64,000 bases of DNA from Steinernema hermaphroditum (lineage: Eukaryota; Nematoda; Chromadorea; Rhabditida; Steinernematidae): assembly GCA_030435675.1 (NCBI GenBank), contig CM059622.1, forward strand, positions 4,774,001-4,838,000, in the 5' to 3' direction. Below, piece after piece: positions 1 to 13,600 of the stretch (the stretch's first letter is position 1; each line of letters opens with the position of its first letter). Made by a program: the position numbers and the translations under genes. The notes beneath the pieces were generated by a model that made no database searches, had not been told where the DNA came from, and saw nothing but the letters and a program-made list of their open reading frames with translations.

Positions 1-3000
1 ACGCGCCTACTCTCGTTGGATTTACTGTGGACTATCTTAGTTTCCTGCAAAACTTTCAATTCGAGACAGATAGGGCCTTGTTCATACAAAGAGTTCTGCA
101 TCTGACCCTCCTGCTCCAAAGTACCATAGCATTTTTATGATTCCATCTTGTAGAACTGCACGAGCCTGATTGAACGCGCCTACTCTCGTTGGATTTCCTG
201 TGGACTATCTTAGTTTCCTGCAAAACTTTCAATTCGAGACAGATAGGGCCTTGTTCATGCAAAGAGTTCTGCATCTGACCCTCCTGCTCCAAAGTACCAT
301 AGCATTTTTATGATTGGATCTTGTAGAACTGCACGAGCCTGGTCGAACGCGCCTATTCCCGTTGGGATTACTGTGGACTATCTTAGTTTCCTGCAAAACT
401 TTCAATTCGAGACAGCAGGGCCCTTGCTCACACCAAGAGCTCTGCATCTGACCCTCCTGCTCCAAAGTACCATAGCATTTTTATGACTGGATCTTGTAGA
501 ACTGCACGAGCCTGATCGAACGCGCCTACTCTCGTTGGATTTACTGTGGACTATCTTAGTTTCCTGCAAAACTTTCAATTCGAGACAGTTAGGGCCTTGT
601 TCATACAAAGAGTTATGCATCTGACCCCTCCGCTCCAATTTTTATGATTGGATCTTATAGAACTGCACGAGCCTGATCGAACGCGCCTACTCTCGTTGGA
701 TTTCCTGTGGACTATCTTAGTTTCCTGCAAAACTTTCAATTCGAGACAGTTAGGGCCTTGTTCATACAAAGAGTTATGCATCTGACCCCTCCGCTCCATC
801 CATATTTTTATGACTGGATCTTGTAGAACTGCACGAGCCTGATCGAACGCGCCTACTCTCGTTGGATTTACTGTGGACTATCTTAGTTTCCTGCAAAACT
901 TTCAATTCGAGACAGCTAGGGCCTTGTTCATACAAAGAGTTATGCATCTGACCCCTCCGCTCCAATTTTTATGATTGGATCTTGCAGAACTGCACGAGCC
1001 TGATCGAACGCGCCTACTCTCGTTGGATTTACTGTGGACTATCTTAGTTTCCTGCAAAACTTTCAATTCGAGACAGTTAGGGCCTTGTTCATACAAAGAG
1101 TTATGCATCTGACCCCTCCGCTCCAATTTTTATGATTGGATCTTATAGAACTGCACGAGCCTGATCGAACGCGCCTACTCACGTTGGATTTACTGTGGAC
1201 TATCTTAGTTTCCTGCAAAACTTTCAATTCGAGACAGTTAGGGCCTTGTTCATACAAAGAGTTATGCATCTGACCCCTCCGCTCCAATTTTTATGATTGG
1301 ATCTTATAGAACTGCACGAGCCTGATCGAACGCGCCTACTCTCGTTGGATTTCCTGTGGACTATCTTAGTTTCCTGCAAAACTTTCAATTCGAGACAGTT
1401 AGGGCCTTGTTCATACAAAGAGTTATGCATCTGACCCCTCCGCTCCAATTTTTATGACTGGATCTTGTAGAACTGCACGAGCCTGATCGAACGCGCCTAC
1501 TCTCGTTGGATTTACTGTGGACTATCTTAGTTTCCTGCAAAACTTTCAATTCGAGACAGCTAGGGCCTTGTTCATACAAAGAGTTATGCATCTGACCTCC
1601 TGCTCCGCTCCATAATTTTTATGATTGGATCTTGCAGAACTGCACGAGCCTGATCGAACGCGCCTACTCTCGTTGGATTTACTGTGGACTATCTTAGTTT
1701 CCTGCAAAACTTTCAATTCGAGACAGTTAGGGCCTTGTTCATACAAAGAGTTATGCATCTGACCCCTCCGCTCCAATTTTTATGATTGGATCTTATAGAA
1801 CTGCACGAGCCTGATCGAACGCGCCTACTCACGTTGGATTTACTGTGGACTATCTTAGTTTCCTGCAAAACTTTCAATTCGAGACAGCAGGGTCCTTGCT
1901 CATACAAAGAGTTCTGCATCTGACCCTCCTGCTCCAAAGTACCATAGCATTTTTATGATTGGATCTTGTAGAACTGCACGAGCCTGATCGAATGCGCCTA
2001 TTCCCGCTCGGTTTACTGTGGACTATCTTAGTTTCCTGCAAAACTTTCAATTCGAGACAGTTAGGGCCTTGTTCATACAAAGAGTTATGCATCTGACCCT
2101 CCTGCTCCAAAGTACCATATCATTTTTATGATTGGATCTTGTAGAACTGCACGAGCCTGATCGAACGCGCCTATTCCCGTTCGGATTACTGTGGACTATC
2201 TTAGTTTCCTGCAAAACTTTCAATTCGAGACAGTTAGGGCCTTGTTCATACAAAGAGTTATGCATCTGACCCCTCCGCTCCAATTTTTATGATTGGATCT
2301 TATAGAACTGCACGAGCCTGATCGAACGCGCCTACTCACGTTGGATTTACTGTGGACTATGTTAGTTTCCTGCAAAACTTTCAATTCGAGACAGCAGGGT
2401 CCTTGCTCATACAAAGAGTTCTGCATCTGACCCTCCTGCTCCAAAGTACCATAGCATTTTTATGATTGGATCTTGTAGAACTGCACGAGCCTGATCGAAT
2501 GCGCCTATTCCCGCTCGGTTTACTGTGGACTATCTTAGTTTCCTGCAAAACTTTCAATTCGAGACAGCAGGGTCCTTGCTCATACAAAGAGTTCTGCATC
2601 TGACCCTCCTGCTCCAAAGTACCATAGCATTTTTATGATTGGATCTTGTAGAACTGCACGAGCCTGATCGAATGCGCCTATTCCCGCTGGGTTTACTGTG
2701 GACTATCTTAGTTTCCTGCAAAACTTTCAATTCGAGACAGTTAGGGCCTTGTTCATACAAAGAGTTCTGCATCTGACCCTCCTGCTCCAAAGTACCATAG
2801 CATTTTTATGATTGGATCTTGCAGAACTGCACGAGCCTGATCGAACGCGCCTACTCTCGTTGGATTTACTGTGGACTATCTTAGTTTCCTGCAAAACTTT
2901 CAATTCGAGACAGTTAGGGCCTTGTTCATACAAAGAGTTATGCATCTGACCCCTCCGCTCCAGTACCATAGATTTTTATGATTGGATCTTATAGAACTGC

Positions 3001-4600
3001 ACGAGCCTGATCGAACGCGCCTACTCTCGTTGGATTTCCTGCGGACTATCTTAGTTTCCTGCAAAACTTTCAATTCGAGACAGATAGGGCCTTGTTCATA
3101 CAAAGAGTTCTGCATCTGACCCTCCTGCTCCAAAGTACCATAGCATTTTTATGATTCCATCTTGTAGAACTGCACAAGCCTGATTGAACGCGCCTACTCT
3201 CGTTGGATTTCCTGTGGACTATCTTAGTTTCCTGCAAAACTTTCAATTCGAGACAGATAGGGCCTTGTTCATGCAAAGAGTTCTGCATCTGACCCTCCTG
3301 CTCCAAAGTACCATAGCATTTTTATGATTCCATCTTGTAGAACTGCACGAGCCTGATCGAACGCGCCTATTCCCGTTCGGATTACTGTGGACTATCTTAG
3401 TTTCCTGCAAAACTTTCAATTCGAGACAGATAGGGCCTTGTTCATACAAAGAGTTCTGCATCTGACCCTCCTGCTCCAAAGTACCATAGCATTTTTATGA
3501 CTGGATCTTGTAGAACTGCACGAGCCTGATCGAACGCGCCTACTCTCGTTGGATTTACTGTGGACTATCTTAGTTTCCTGCAAAACTTTCAATTCGAGAC
3601 AGATAGGGCCTTGTTCATACAAAGAGTTCTGCATCTGACCCTCCTGCTCCAAAGTACCATAGCATTTTTATGATTCCATCTTGTAGAACTGCACGAGCCT
3701 GATCGAACGCGCCTATTCCCGTTGGGATTACTGTGGACTATCTTAGTTTCCTGCAAAACTTTCAATTCGAGACAGATAGGGCCTTGTTCATACAAAGAGT
3801 TCTGCATCTGACCCTCCTGCTCCAAAGTACCATAGCATTTTTATGACTGGATCTTGTAGAACTGCACGAGCCTGATCGAACGCGCCTACTCTCGTTGGAT
3901 TTACTGTGGACTATCTTAGTTTCCTGCAAAACTTTCAATTCGAGACAGTTAGGGCCTTGTTCATACAAAGAGTTATGCATCTGACCCCTCCGCTCCAGTC
4001 CATAATTTTTATGATTGGATCTTGCAGAACTGCACGAGCCTGATCGAACGCGCCTACTCTCGTTGGATTTACTGTGGACTATCTTAGTTTCCTGCAAAAC
4101 TTTCAATTCGAGACAGATAGGGCCTTGTTCATACAAAGAGTTCTGCATCTGACCCTCCTGCTCCAAAGTACCATAGCATTTTTATGACTGGATCTTGTAG
4201 AACTGCACGAGCCTGATCGAACGCGCCTACTCTCGTTGGATTTACTGTGGACTATCTTAGTTTCCTGCAAAACTTTCAATTCGAGACAGTTAGGGCCTTG
4301 TTCATACAAAGAGTTATGCATCTGACCCCTCCTGCTCCAGTCCATATTTTTATGATTGGATCTTGCAGAACTGCACGAGCCTGATCGAACGCGCCTACTC
4401 TCGTTGGATTTACTGTGGACTATCTTAGTTTCCTGCAAAACTTTCAATTCGAGACAGTTAGGGCCTTGTTCATACAAAGAGTTATGCAGCTGACCCTCCT
4501 GCTCCAAGCTCCATAGCATTTTTATGATTGGATCTTGTAGAACTGCACGAGCCTGATCGAACGCGCCTACTCTCGTTGGATTTCCTGTGGACTATCTTAG
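1..4600 (+). repeat. Satellite domain A with 161-bp monomer variant
   Basis: Left part of the array (right boundary approximate). Between about 575 and 1940, and again near 2220-2440, many monomers are 161 bp long. They lack the 12-bp AAGTACCATAGC segment and read GACCCCTCCGCTCCAATTTTTATG. These monomers also carry the GTTAGGGCC and GAGTTATGC variants. Ordinary 173-bp monomers are interspersed. Confidence 0.85.
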
Positions 4601-7600
4601 TTTCCTGCAAAACTTTCAATTCGAGACAGATAGGGCCTTGTTCATGCAAAGAGTTCTGCATCTGACCCTCCTGCTCCAAAGTACCATAGCATTTTTATGA
4701 CTGGATCTTGTAGAACTGCACGAGCCTGATCGAACGCGCCTATTCCCGTTGGGATTACTGTGGACTATCTTAGTTTCCTGCAAAACTTTCAATTCGAGAC
4801 AGATAGGGCCTTGTTCATACAAAGAGTTCTGCATCTGACCCTCCTGCTCCAAAGTACCATAGCATTTTTATGATTGGATCTTGTAGAACTGCACGAGCCT
4901 GATCGAACGCGCCTACTCTCGTTGGATTTACTGTGGACTATCTTAGTTTCCTGCAAAACTTTCAATTCGAGACAGATAGGGCCTTGTTCATACAAAGAGT
5001 TCTGCATCTGACCCTCCTGCTCCAAAGTACCATAGCATTTTTATGATTGGATCTTGTAGAACTGCACGAGCCTGATCGAACGCGCCTATTCCCGTTCGGA
5101 TTTACTGTGGACTATCTTAGTTTCCTGCAAAACTTTCAATTCGAGACAGATAGGGCCTTGTTCATACAAAGAGTTCTGCATCTGACCCTCCTGCTCCAAA
5201 GTACCATAGCATTTTTATGATTGGATCTTGTAGAACTGCACGAGCCTGATCGAACGCGCCTACTCTCGTTGGATTTACTGTGGACTATCTTAGTTTCCTG
5301 CAAAACTTTCAATTCGAGACAGTTAGGGCCTTGTTCATACAAAGAGTTATGCATCTGACCCCTCCTGCTCCAAAGTACCATAGCATTTTTATGATTGGAT
5401 CTTGTAGAACTGCACGAGCCTGATCGAACGCGCCTACTCTCGTTGGATTTACTGTGGACTATCTTAGTTTCCTGCAAAACTTTCAATTCGAGACAGATAG
5501 GGCCTTGTTCATACAAAGAGTTCTGCATCTGACCCTCCTGCTCCAAAGTACCATAGCATTTTTATGATTGGATCTTGTAGAACTGCACGAGCCTGATCGA
5601 ACGCGCCTACTCTCGTTGGATTTACTGTGGACTATCTTAGTTTCCTGCAAAACTTTCAATTCGAGACAGATAGGGCCTTGTTCATACAAAGAGTTCTGCA
5701 TCTGACCCCTCCTGCTCCAAAGTACCATAGCATTTTTATGATTGGATCTTGTAGAACTGCACGAGCCTGATCGAACGCGCCTACTCTCGTTGGATTTACT
5801 GTGGACTATCTTAGTTTCCTGCAAAACTTTCAATTCGAGACAGATAGGGCCTTGTTCATACAAAGAGTTCTGCATCTGACCCTCCTGCTCCAAAGTACCA
5901 TAGCATTTTTATGATTGGATCTTGTAGAACTGCACGAGCCTGATCGAACGCGCCTACTCTCGTTGGATTTCCTGTGGACTATCTTAGTTTCCTGCAAAAC
6001 TTTCAATTCGAGACAGATAGGGCCCTTGTTCATACAAAGAGTTCTGCATCTGACCCTCCTGCTCCAAAGTACCATAGCATTTTTATGATTGGATCTTGTA
6101 GAACTGCACGAGCCTGATCGAACGCGCCTATTCCCGTTGGGATTACTGTGGACTATCTTAGTTTCCTGCAAAACTTTCAATTCGAGACAGCAGGGCCCTT
6201 GCTCACACCAAGAGCTCTGCATCTGACCCTCCTGCTCCAAAGTACCATAGCATTTTTATGATTGGATCTTGTAGAACTGCACGAGCCTGATCGAACGCGC
6301 CTATTCCCGTTGGATTTCCTGTGGACTATCTTAGTTTCCTGCAAAACTTTCAATTCGAGACAGATAGGGCCTTGTTCATGCAAAGAGTTCTGCATCTGAC
6401 CCTCCTGCTCCAAAGTACCATAGCATTTTTATGATTGGATCTTGTAGAACTGCACGAGCCTGATCGAACGCGCCTATTCCTCGTTGGGTTTACTGTGGAC
6501 TATCTTAGTTTCCTGCAAAACTTTCAATTCGAGACAGATAGGGCCCTTGCTCATACAAAGAGTTCTGCATCTGACCCCTCCTGCTCCAAAGTACCATAGC
6601 ATTTTTATGATTGGATCTTGTAGAACTGCACGAGCCTGATCGAACGCGCCTACTCTCGTTGGATTTCCTGTGGACTATCTTAGTTTCCTGCAAAACTTTC
6701 AATTCGAGACAGATAGGGCCTTGTTCATACAAAGAGTTCTGCATCTGACCCTCCTGCTCCAAAGTACCATAGCATTTTTATGATTGGATCTTGTAGAACT
6801 GCACGAGCCTGATCGAACGCGCCTACTCTCGTTGGATTTCCTGTGGACTATCTTAGTTTCCTGCAAAACTTTCAATTCGAGACAGCAGGGCCCTTGCTCA
6901 CACCAAGAGCTCTGCATCTGACCCTCCTGCTCCAAAGTACCATAGCATTTTTATGATTGGATCTTGTAGAACTGCACGAGCCTGATCGAACGCGCCTATT
7001 CCCGTTGGGATTACTGTGGACTATCTTAGTTTCCTGCAAAACTTTCAATTCGAGACAGATAGGGCCCTTGCTCATACAAAGAGTTCTGCATCTGACCCTC
7101 CTGCTCCAAAGTACCATAGCATTTTTATGATTGGATCTTGTAGAACTGCACGAGCCTGATCGAACGCGCCTATTCCCGTTGGGATTACTGTGGACTATCT
7201 TAGTTTCCTGCAAAACTTTCAATTCGAGACAGCAGGGCCCTTGCTCACACCAAGAGCTCTGCATCTGACCCTCCTGCTCCAAAGTACCATAGCATTTTTA
7301 TGATTGGATCTTGTAGAACTGCACGAGCCTGATCGAACGCGCCTACTCTCGTTGGATTTCCTGTGGACTATCTTAGTTTCCTGCAAAACTTTCAATTCGA
7401 GACAGATAGGGCCTTGTTCATACAAAGAGTTCTGCATCTGACCCTCCTGCTCCAAAGTACCATAGCATTTTTATGATTGGATCTTGTAGAACTGCACGAG
7501 CCTGATCGAACGCGCCTATTCCCGTTGGGATTACTGTGGACTATCTTAGTTTCCTGCAAAACTTTCAATTCGAGACAGACAGGGCCCTTGCTCACACCAA

Positions 7601-10600
7601 GAGCTCTGCATCTGACCCTCCTGCTCCAAAGTACCATAGCATTTTTATGATTGGATCTTGTAGAACTGCACGAGCCTGATCGAACGCGCCTACTCTCGTT
7701 GGATTTCCTGTGGACTATCTTAGTTTCCTGCAAAACTTTCAATTCGAGACAGATAGGGCCCTTGTTCATACAAAGAGTTCTGCATCTGACCCTCCTGCTC
7801 CAAAGTACCATAGCATTTTTATGATTGGATCTTGTAGAACTGCACGAGCCTGATCGAACGCGCCTACTCCCGTTGGGTTTACTGTGGACTATCTTAGTTT
7901 CCTGCAAAACTTTCAATTCGAGACAGCAGGGCCCTTGCTCACACCAAGAGCTCTGCATCTGACCCTCCTGCTCCAAAGTACCATAGCATTTTTATGATTG
8001 GATCTTGTAGAACTGCACGAGCCTGATCGAACGCGCCTACTCTCGTTGGATTTCCTGTGGACTATCTTAGTTTCCTGCAAAACTTTCAATTCGAGACAGA
8101 TAGGGCCTTGTTCATGCAAAGAGTTCTGCATCTGACCCTCCTGCTCCAAAGTACCATAGCATTTTTATGATTGGATCTTGTAGAACTGCACGAGCCTGAT
8201 CGAACGCGCCTATTCCCGTTGGGATTACTGTGGACTATCTTAGTTTCCTGCAAAACTTTCAATTCGAGACAGCAGGGCCCTTGCTCACACCAAGAGCTCT
8301 GCATCTGACCCTCCTGCTCCAAAGTACCATAGCATTTTTATGATTGGATCTTGTAGAACTGCACGAGCCTGATCGAACGCGCCTATTCCCGTTGGATTTC
8401 CTGTGGACTATCTTAGTTTCCTGCAAAACTTTCAATTCGAGACAGATAGGGCCCTTGTTCATGCAAAGAGTTCTGCATCTGACCCTCCTGCTCCAAAGTA
8501 CCATAGCATTTTTATGATTGGATCTTGTAGAACTGCACGAGCCTGATCGAACGCGCCTATTCTCGTTGGGATTTACTGTGGACTATCTTAGTTTCCTGCA
8601 AAACTTTCAATTCGAGACAGATAGGGCCCTTGTTCATACAAAGAGTTCTGCATCTGACCCTCCTGCTCCAAAGTACCATAGCATTTTTATGATTGGATCT
8701 TGTAGAACTGCACGAGCCTGATCGAACGCGCCTACTCTCGTTGGATTTCCTGTGGACTATCTTAGTTTCCTGCAAAACTTTCAATTCGAGACAGATAGGG
8801 CCTTGTTCATACAAAGAGTTCTGCATCTGACCCTCCTGCTCCAAAGTACCATAGCATTTTTATGATTGGATCTTGTAGAACTGCACGAGCCTGATCGAAC
8901 GCGCCTACTCTCGTTGGATTTACTGTGGACTATCTTAGTTTCCTGCAAAACTTTCAATTCGAGACAGCAGGGCCCTTGCTCACACCAAGAGCTCTGCATC
9001 TGACCCTCCTGCTCCAAAGTACCATAGCATTTTTATGATTGGATCTTGTAGAACTGCACGAGCCTGATCGAACGCGCCTATTCCCGTTGGGATTACTGTG
9101 GACTATCTTAGTTTCCTGCAAAACTTTCAATTCGAGACAGATAGGGCCCTTGCTCACACAAAGAGTTCTGCATCTGACCCTCCTGCTCCAAAGTACCATA
9201 GCATTTTTATGATTGGATCTTGTAGAACTGCACGAGCCTGATCGAACGCGCCTATTCCCGTTGGGATTACTGTGGACTATCTTAGTTTCCTGCAAAACTT
9301 TCAATTCGAGACAGACAGGGCCCTTGCTCACACCAAGAGCTCTGCATCTGACCCTCCTGCTCCAAAGTACCATAGCATTTTTATGATTGGATCTTGTAGA
9401 ACTGCACGAGCCTGATCGAACGCGCCTACTCTCGTTGGATTTCCTGTGGACTATCTTAGTTTCCTGCAAAACTTTCAATTCGAGACAGATAGGGCCTTGT
9501 TCATGCAAAGAGTTCTGCATCTGACCCTCCTGCTCCAAAGTACCATAGCATTTTTATGATTGGATCTTGTAGAACTGCACGAGCCTAATCGAACGCGCCT
9601 ATTCCCGTTGGGATTACTGTGGACTATCTTAGTTTCCTGCAAAACTTTCAATTCGAGACAGCAGGGCCCTTGCTCACACCAAGAGCTCTGCATCTGACCC
9701 TCCTGCTCCAAAGTACCATAGCATTTTTATGACTGGATCTTGTAGAACTGCACGAGCCTGATCGAACGCGCCTACTCTCGTTGGATTTCCTGTGGACTAT
9801 CTTGGTTTCCTGCAAAACTTTCAATTCGAGACAGATAGGGCCTTGTTCATGCAAAGAGTTCTGCATCTGACCCTCCTGCTCCAAAGTACCATAGCATTTT
9901 TATGATTGGATCTTGTAGAACTGCACGAGGCTAATCGAACGCGCCTATTCCCGTTGGGATTACTGTGGACTATCTTAGTTTCCTGCAAAACTTTCAATTC
10001 GAGACAGCAGGGCCCTTGCTCACACCAAGAGCTCTGCATCTGACCCTCCTGCTCCAAAGTACCATAGCATTTTTATGATTGGATCTTGTAGAACTGCACG
10101 AGCTTGATCGAACGCGCCTACTCTCGTTGGATTTCCTGTGGACTATCTTAGTTTCCTGCAAAACTTTCAATTCGAGACAGATAGGGCCTTGTTCATGCAA
10201 AGAGTTCTGCATCTGACCCTCCTGCTCCAAAGTACCATAGCATTTTTATGATTGGATCTTGTAGAACTGCACGAGCCTAATCGAACGCGCCTATTCCCGT
10301 TGGGATTACTGTGGACTATCTTAGTTTCCTGCAAAACTTTCAATTCGAGACAGCAGGGCCCTTGCTCACACCAAGAGCTCTGCATCTGACCCTCCTGCTC
10401 CAAAGTACCATAACATTTTTATGATTGGATCTTGTAGAACTGCACGAGCCTGATCGAACGCGCCTACTCTCGTTGGATTTCCTGTGGACTATCTTAGTTT
10501 CCTGCAAAACTTTCAATTCGAGCAGATAGGGCCTTGCTCATACAAAGAGTTCTGCATCTGACCCTCCTGCTCCAAAGTACCATAGCATTTTTATGATTGG

Positions 10601-13600
10601 ATCTTGTAGAACTGCACGAGCCTGATCGAACGCGCCTACTCTCGTTGGATTTCCTGTGGACTATCTTAGTTTCCTGCAAAACTTTCAATTCGAGACAGCA
10701 GGGCCCTTGCTCACACCAAGAGCTCTGCATCTGACCCTCCTGCTCCAAAGTACCATAGCATTCTTATGATTGGATCTTGTAGAACTGCACGAGCCTGATC
10801 GAACGCGCCTATTCCCGTTGGGATTAGTGTGGACTATCTTAGTTTCCTGCAAAACTTTCAATTCGAGACAGATAGGGCCTTGTTCATGCAAAGAGTTCTG
10901 CATCTGACCCTCCTGCTCCAAAGTACCATAGCATTTTTATGATTGGATCTTGTAGAACTGCACGAGCCTGATCGAACGCGCCTATTCCCTTTGGGATTAC
11001 TGTGGACTATCTTAGTTTCCTGCAAAACTTTCAATTCGAGACAGCAGGGCCCTTGCTCACACCAAGAGCTCTGCATCTGACCCTCCTGCTCCAAAGTACC
11101 ATAACATTTTTATGATTGGATCTTGTAGAACTGCACGAGCCTGATCGAACGCGCCTACTCTCGTTGGATTTCCTGTGGACTATCTTAGTTTCCTGCAAAA
11201 CTTTCAATTCGAGACAGATAGGGCCTTGCTCATACAAAGAGTTCTGCATCTGACCCTCCTGCTCCAAAGTACCATAGCATTTTTATGATTGGATCTTGTA
11301 GAACTGCACGAGCCTGATCGAACGCGCCTACTCTCGTTGGATTTCCTGTGGACTATCTTAGTTTCCTGCAAAACTTTCAATTCGAGACAGCAGGGCCCTT
11401 GCTCACACCAAGAGCTCTGCATCTGACCCTCCTGCTCCAAAGTACCATAGCATTTTTATGATTGGATCTTGTAGAACTGCACGAGCGTGATCGAACGCGC
11501 CTATTCCCGTTGGGATTACTGTGGACTATCTTAGTTTCCTGCAAAACTTTCAATTCGAGACAGCAGGGCCCTTGCTCACACCAAGAGCTCTGCATCTGAC
11601 CCTCCTGCTCCAAAGTACCATATCATTTTTATGATTGGATCTTGTAGAACTGCACGAGCCTGATCGAACGCGCCTATTCCCGTTGGGATTACTGTGGACT
11701 ATCTTAGTTTCCTGCAAAACTTTCAATTCGAGACAGCAGGGCCCTTGCTCACACCAAGAGCTCTGCATCTGACCCTCCTGCTCCAAAGTACCATATCATT
11801 TTTATGATTGGATCTTGTAGAACTGCACGAGCCTGATCGAACGCGCCTATTCCCGTTGGGATTACTGTGGACTATCTTAGTTTCCTGCAAAACTTTCAAT
11901 TCGAGACAGATAGGGCCCTTGTTCATACAAAGAGTTCTGCATCTGACCCTCCTGCTCCAAAGTACCATAGCATTTTTATGATTGGATCTTGTAGAACTGC
12001 ACGAGCCTGATCGAACGCGCCTACTCTCGTTGGATTTCCTGTGGACTATCTTAGTTTCCTGCAAAACTTTCAATTCGAGACAGATAGGGCCCTTGCTCAC
12101 ACAAAGAGTTCTGCATCTGACCCTCCTGCTCCAAAGTACCATAGCATTTTTATGATTGGATCTTGTAGAACTGCACGAGCCTGATCGAACGCGCCTATTC
12201 CCGTTGGGATTACTGTGGACTATCTTAGTTTCCTGCAAAACTTTCAATTCGAGACAGCAGGGCCCTTGCTCACACCAAGAGCTCTGCATCTGACCCTCCT
12301 GCTCCAAAGTACCATAGCATTTTTATGATTGGATCTTGTAGAACTGCACGAGCCTGATCGAACGCGCCTATTCCCGTTGGGTTTACTGTGGACTATCTTA
12401 GTTTCCTGCAAAACTTTCAATTCGAGACAGATAGGGCCCTTGTTCATACAAAGAGTTCTGCATCTGACCCTCCTGCTCCAAAGTACCATAGCATTTTTAT
12501 GATTGGATCTTGTAGAACTGCACGAGCCTGATCGAACGCGCCTATTCCCGTTGGGATTACTGTGGACTATCTTAGTTTCCTGCAAAACTTTCAATTCGAG
12601 ACAGCAGGGCCCTTGCTCACACCAAGAGCTCTGCATCTGACCCTCCTGCTCCAAAGTACCATAGCATTTTTATGATTGGATCTTGTAGAACTGCACGAGC
12701 CTGATCGAACGCGCCTATTCCCGTTGGGATTACTGTGGACTATCTTAGTTTCCTGCAAAACTTTCAATTCGAGACAGATAGGGCCCTTGCTCATACAAAG
12801 AGTTCTGCATCTGACCCTCCTGCTCCAAAGTACCATAGCATTTTTATGATTGGATCTTGTAGAACTGCACGAGCCTGATCGAACGCGCCTACTCTCGTTG
12901 GATTTCCTGTGGACTATCTTAGTTTCCTGCAAAACTTTCAATTCGAGACAGATAGGGCCCTTGTTCATACAAAGAGTTCTGCATCTGACCCTCCTGCTCC
13001 AAAGTACCATAGCATTTTTATGATTGGATCTTGTAGAACTGCACGAGCCTGATCGAACGCGCCTATTCCCGTTGGGATTACTGTGGACTATCTTAGTTTC
13101 CTGCAAAACTTTCAATTCGAGACAGCAGGGCCCTTGCTCACACCAAGAGTTCTGCATCTGACCCTCCTGCTCCAAAGTACCATAGCATTTTTATGATTGG
13201 ATCTTGTAGAACTGCACGAGCCTGATCGAACGCGCCTATTCCCGTTGGGTTTACTGTGGACTATCTTAGTTTCCTGCAAAACTTTCAATTCGAGACAGAC
13301 AGGGCCCTTGCTCACACCAAGAGTTCTGCATCTGACCCTCCTGCTCCAAAGTACCATAGCATTTTTATGATTGGATCTTGTAGAACTGCACGAGCCTGAT
13401 CGAACGCGCCTATTCTCGTTGGGATTTACTGTGGACTATCTTAGTTTCCTGCAAAACTTTCAATTCGAGACAGCAGGGCCCTTGCTCACACCAAGAGCTC
13501 TGCATCTGACCCTCCTGCTCCAAAGTACCATAGCATTTTTATGATTGGATCTTGTAGAACTGCACGAGCCTGATCGAACGCGCCTACTCCCGTTGGATTT

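Noticed and set aside
575..2300. TTAGGG within monomers as telomere-like repeat
   Set aside because: It occurs once per monomer and not in tandem; it is a single-base variant of ATAGGG.
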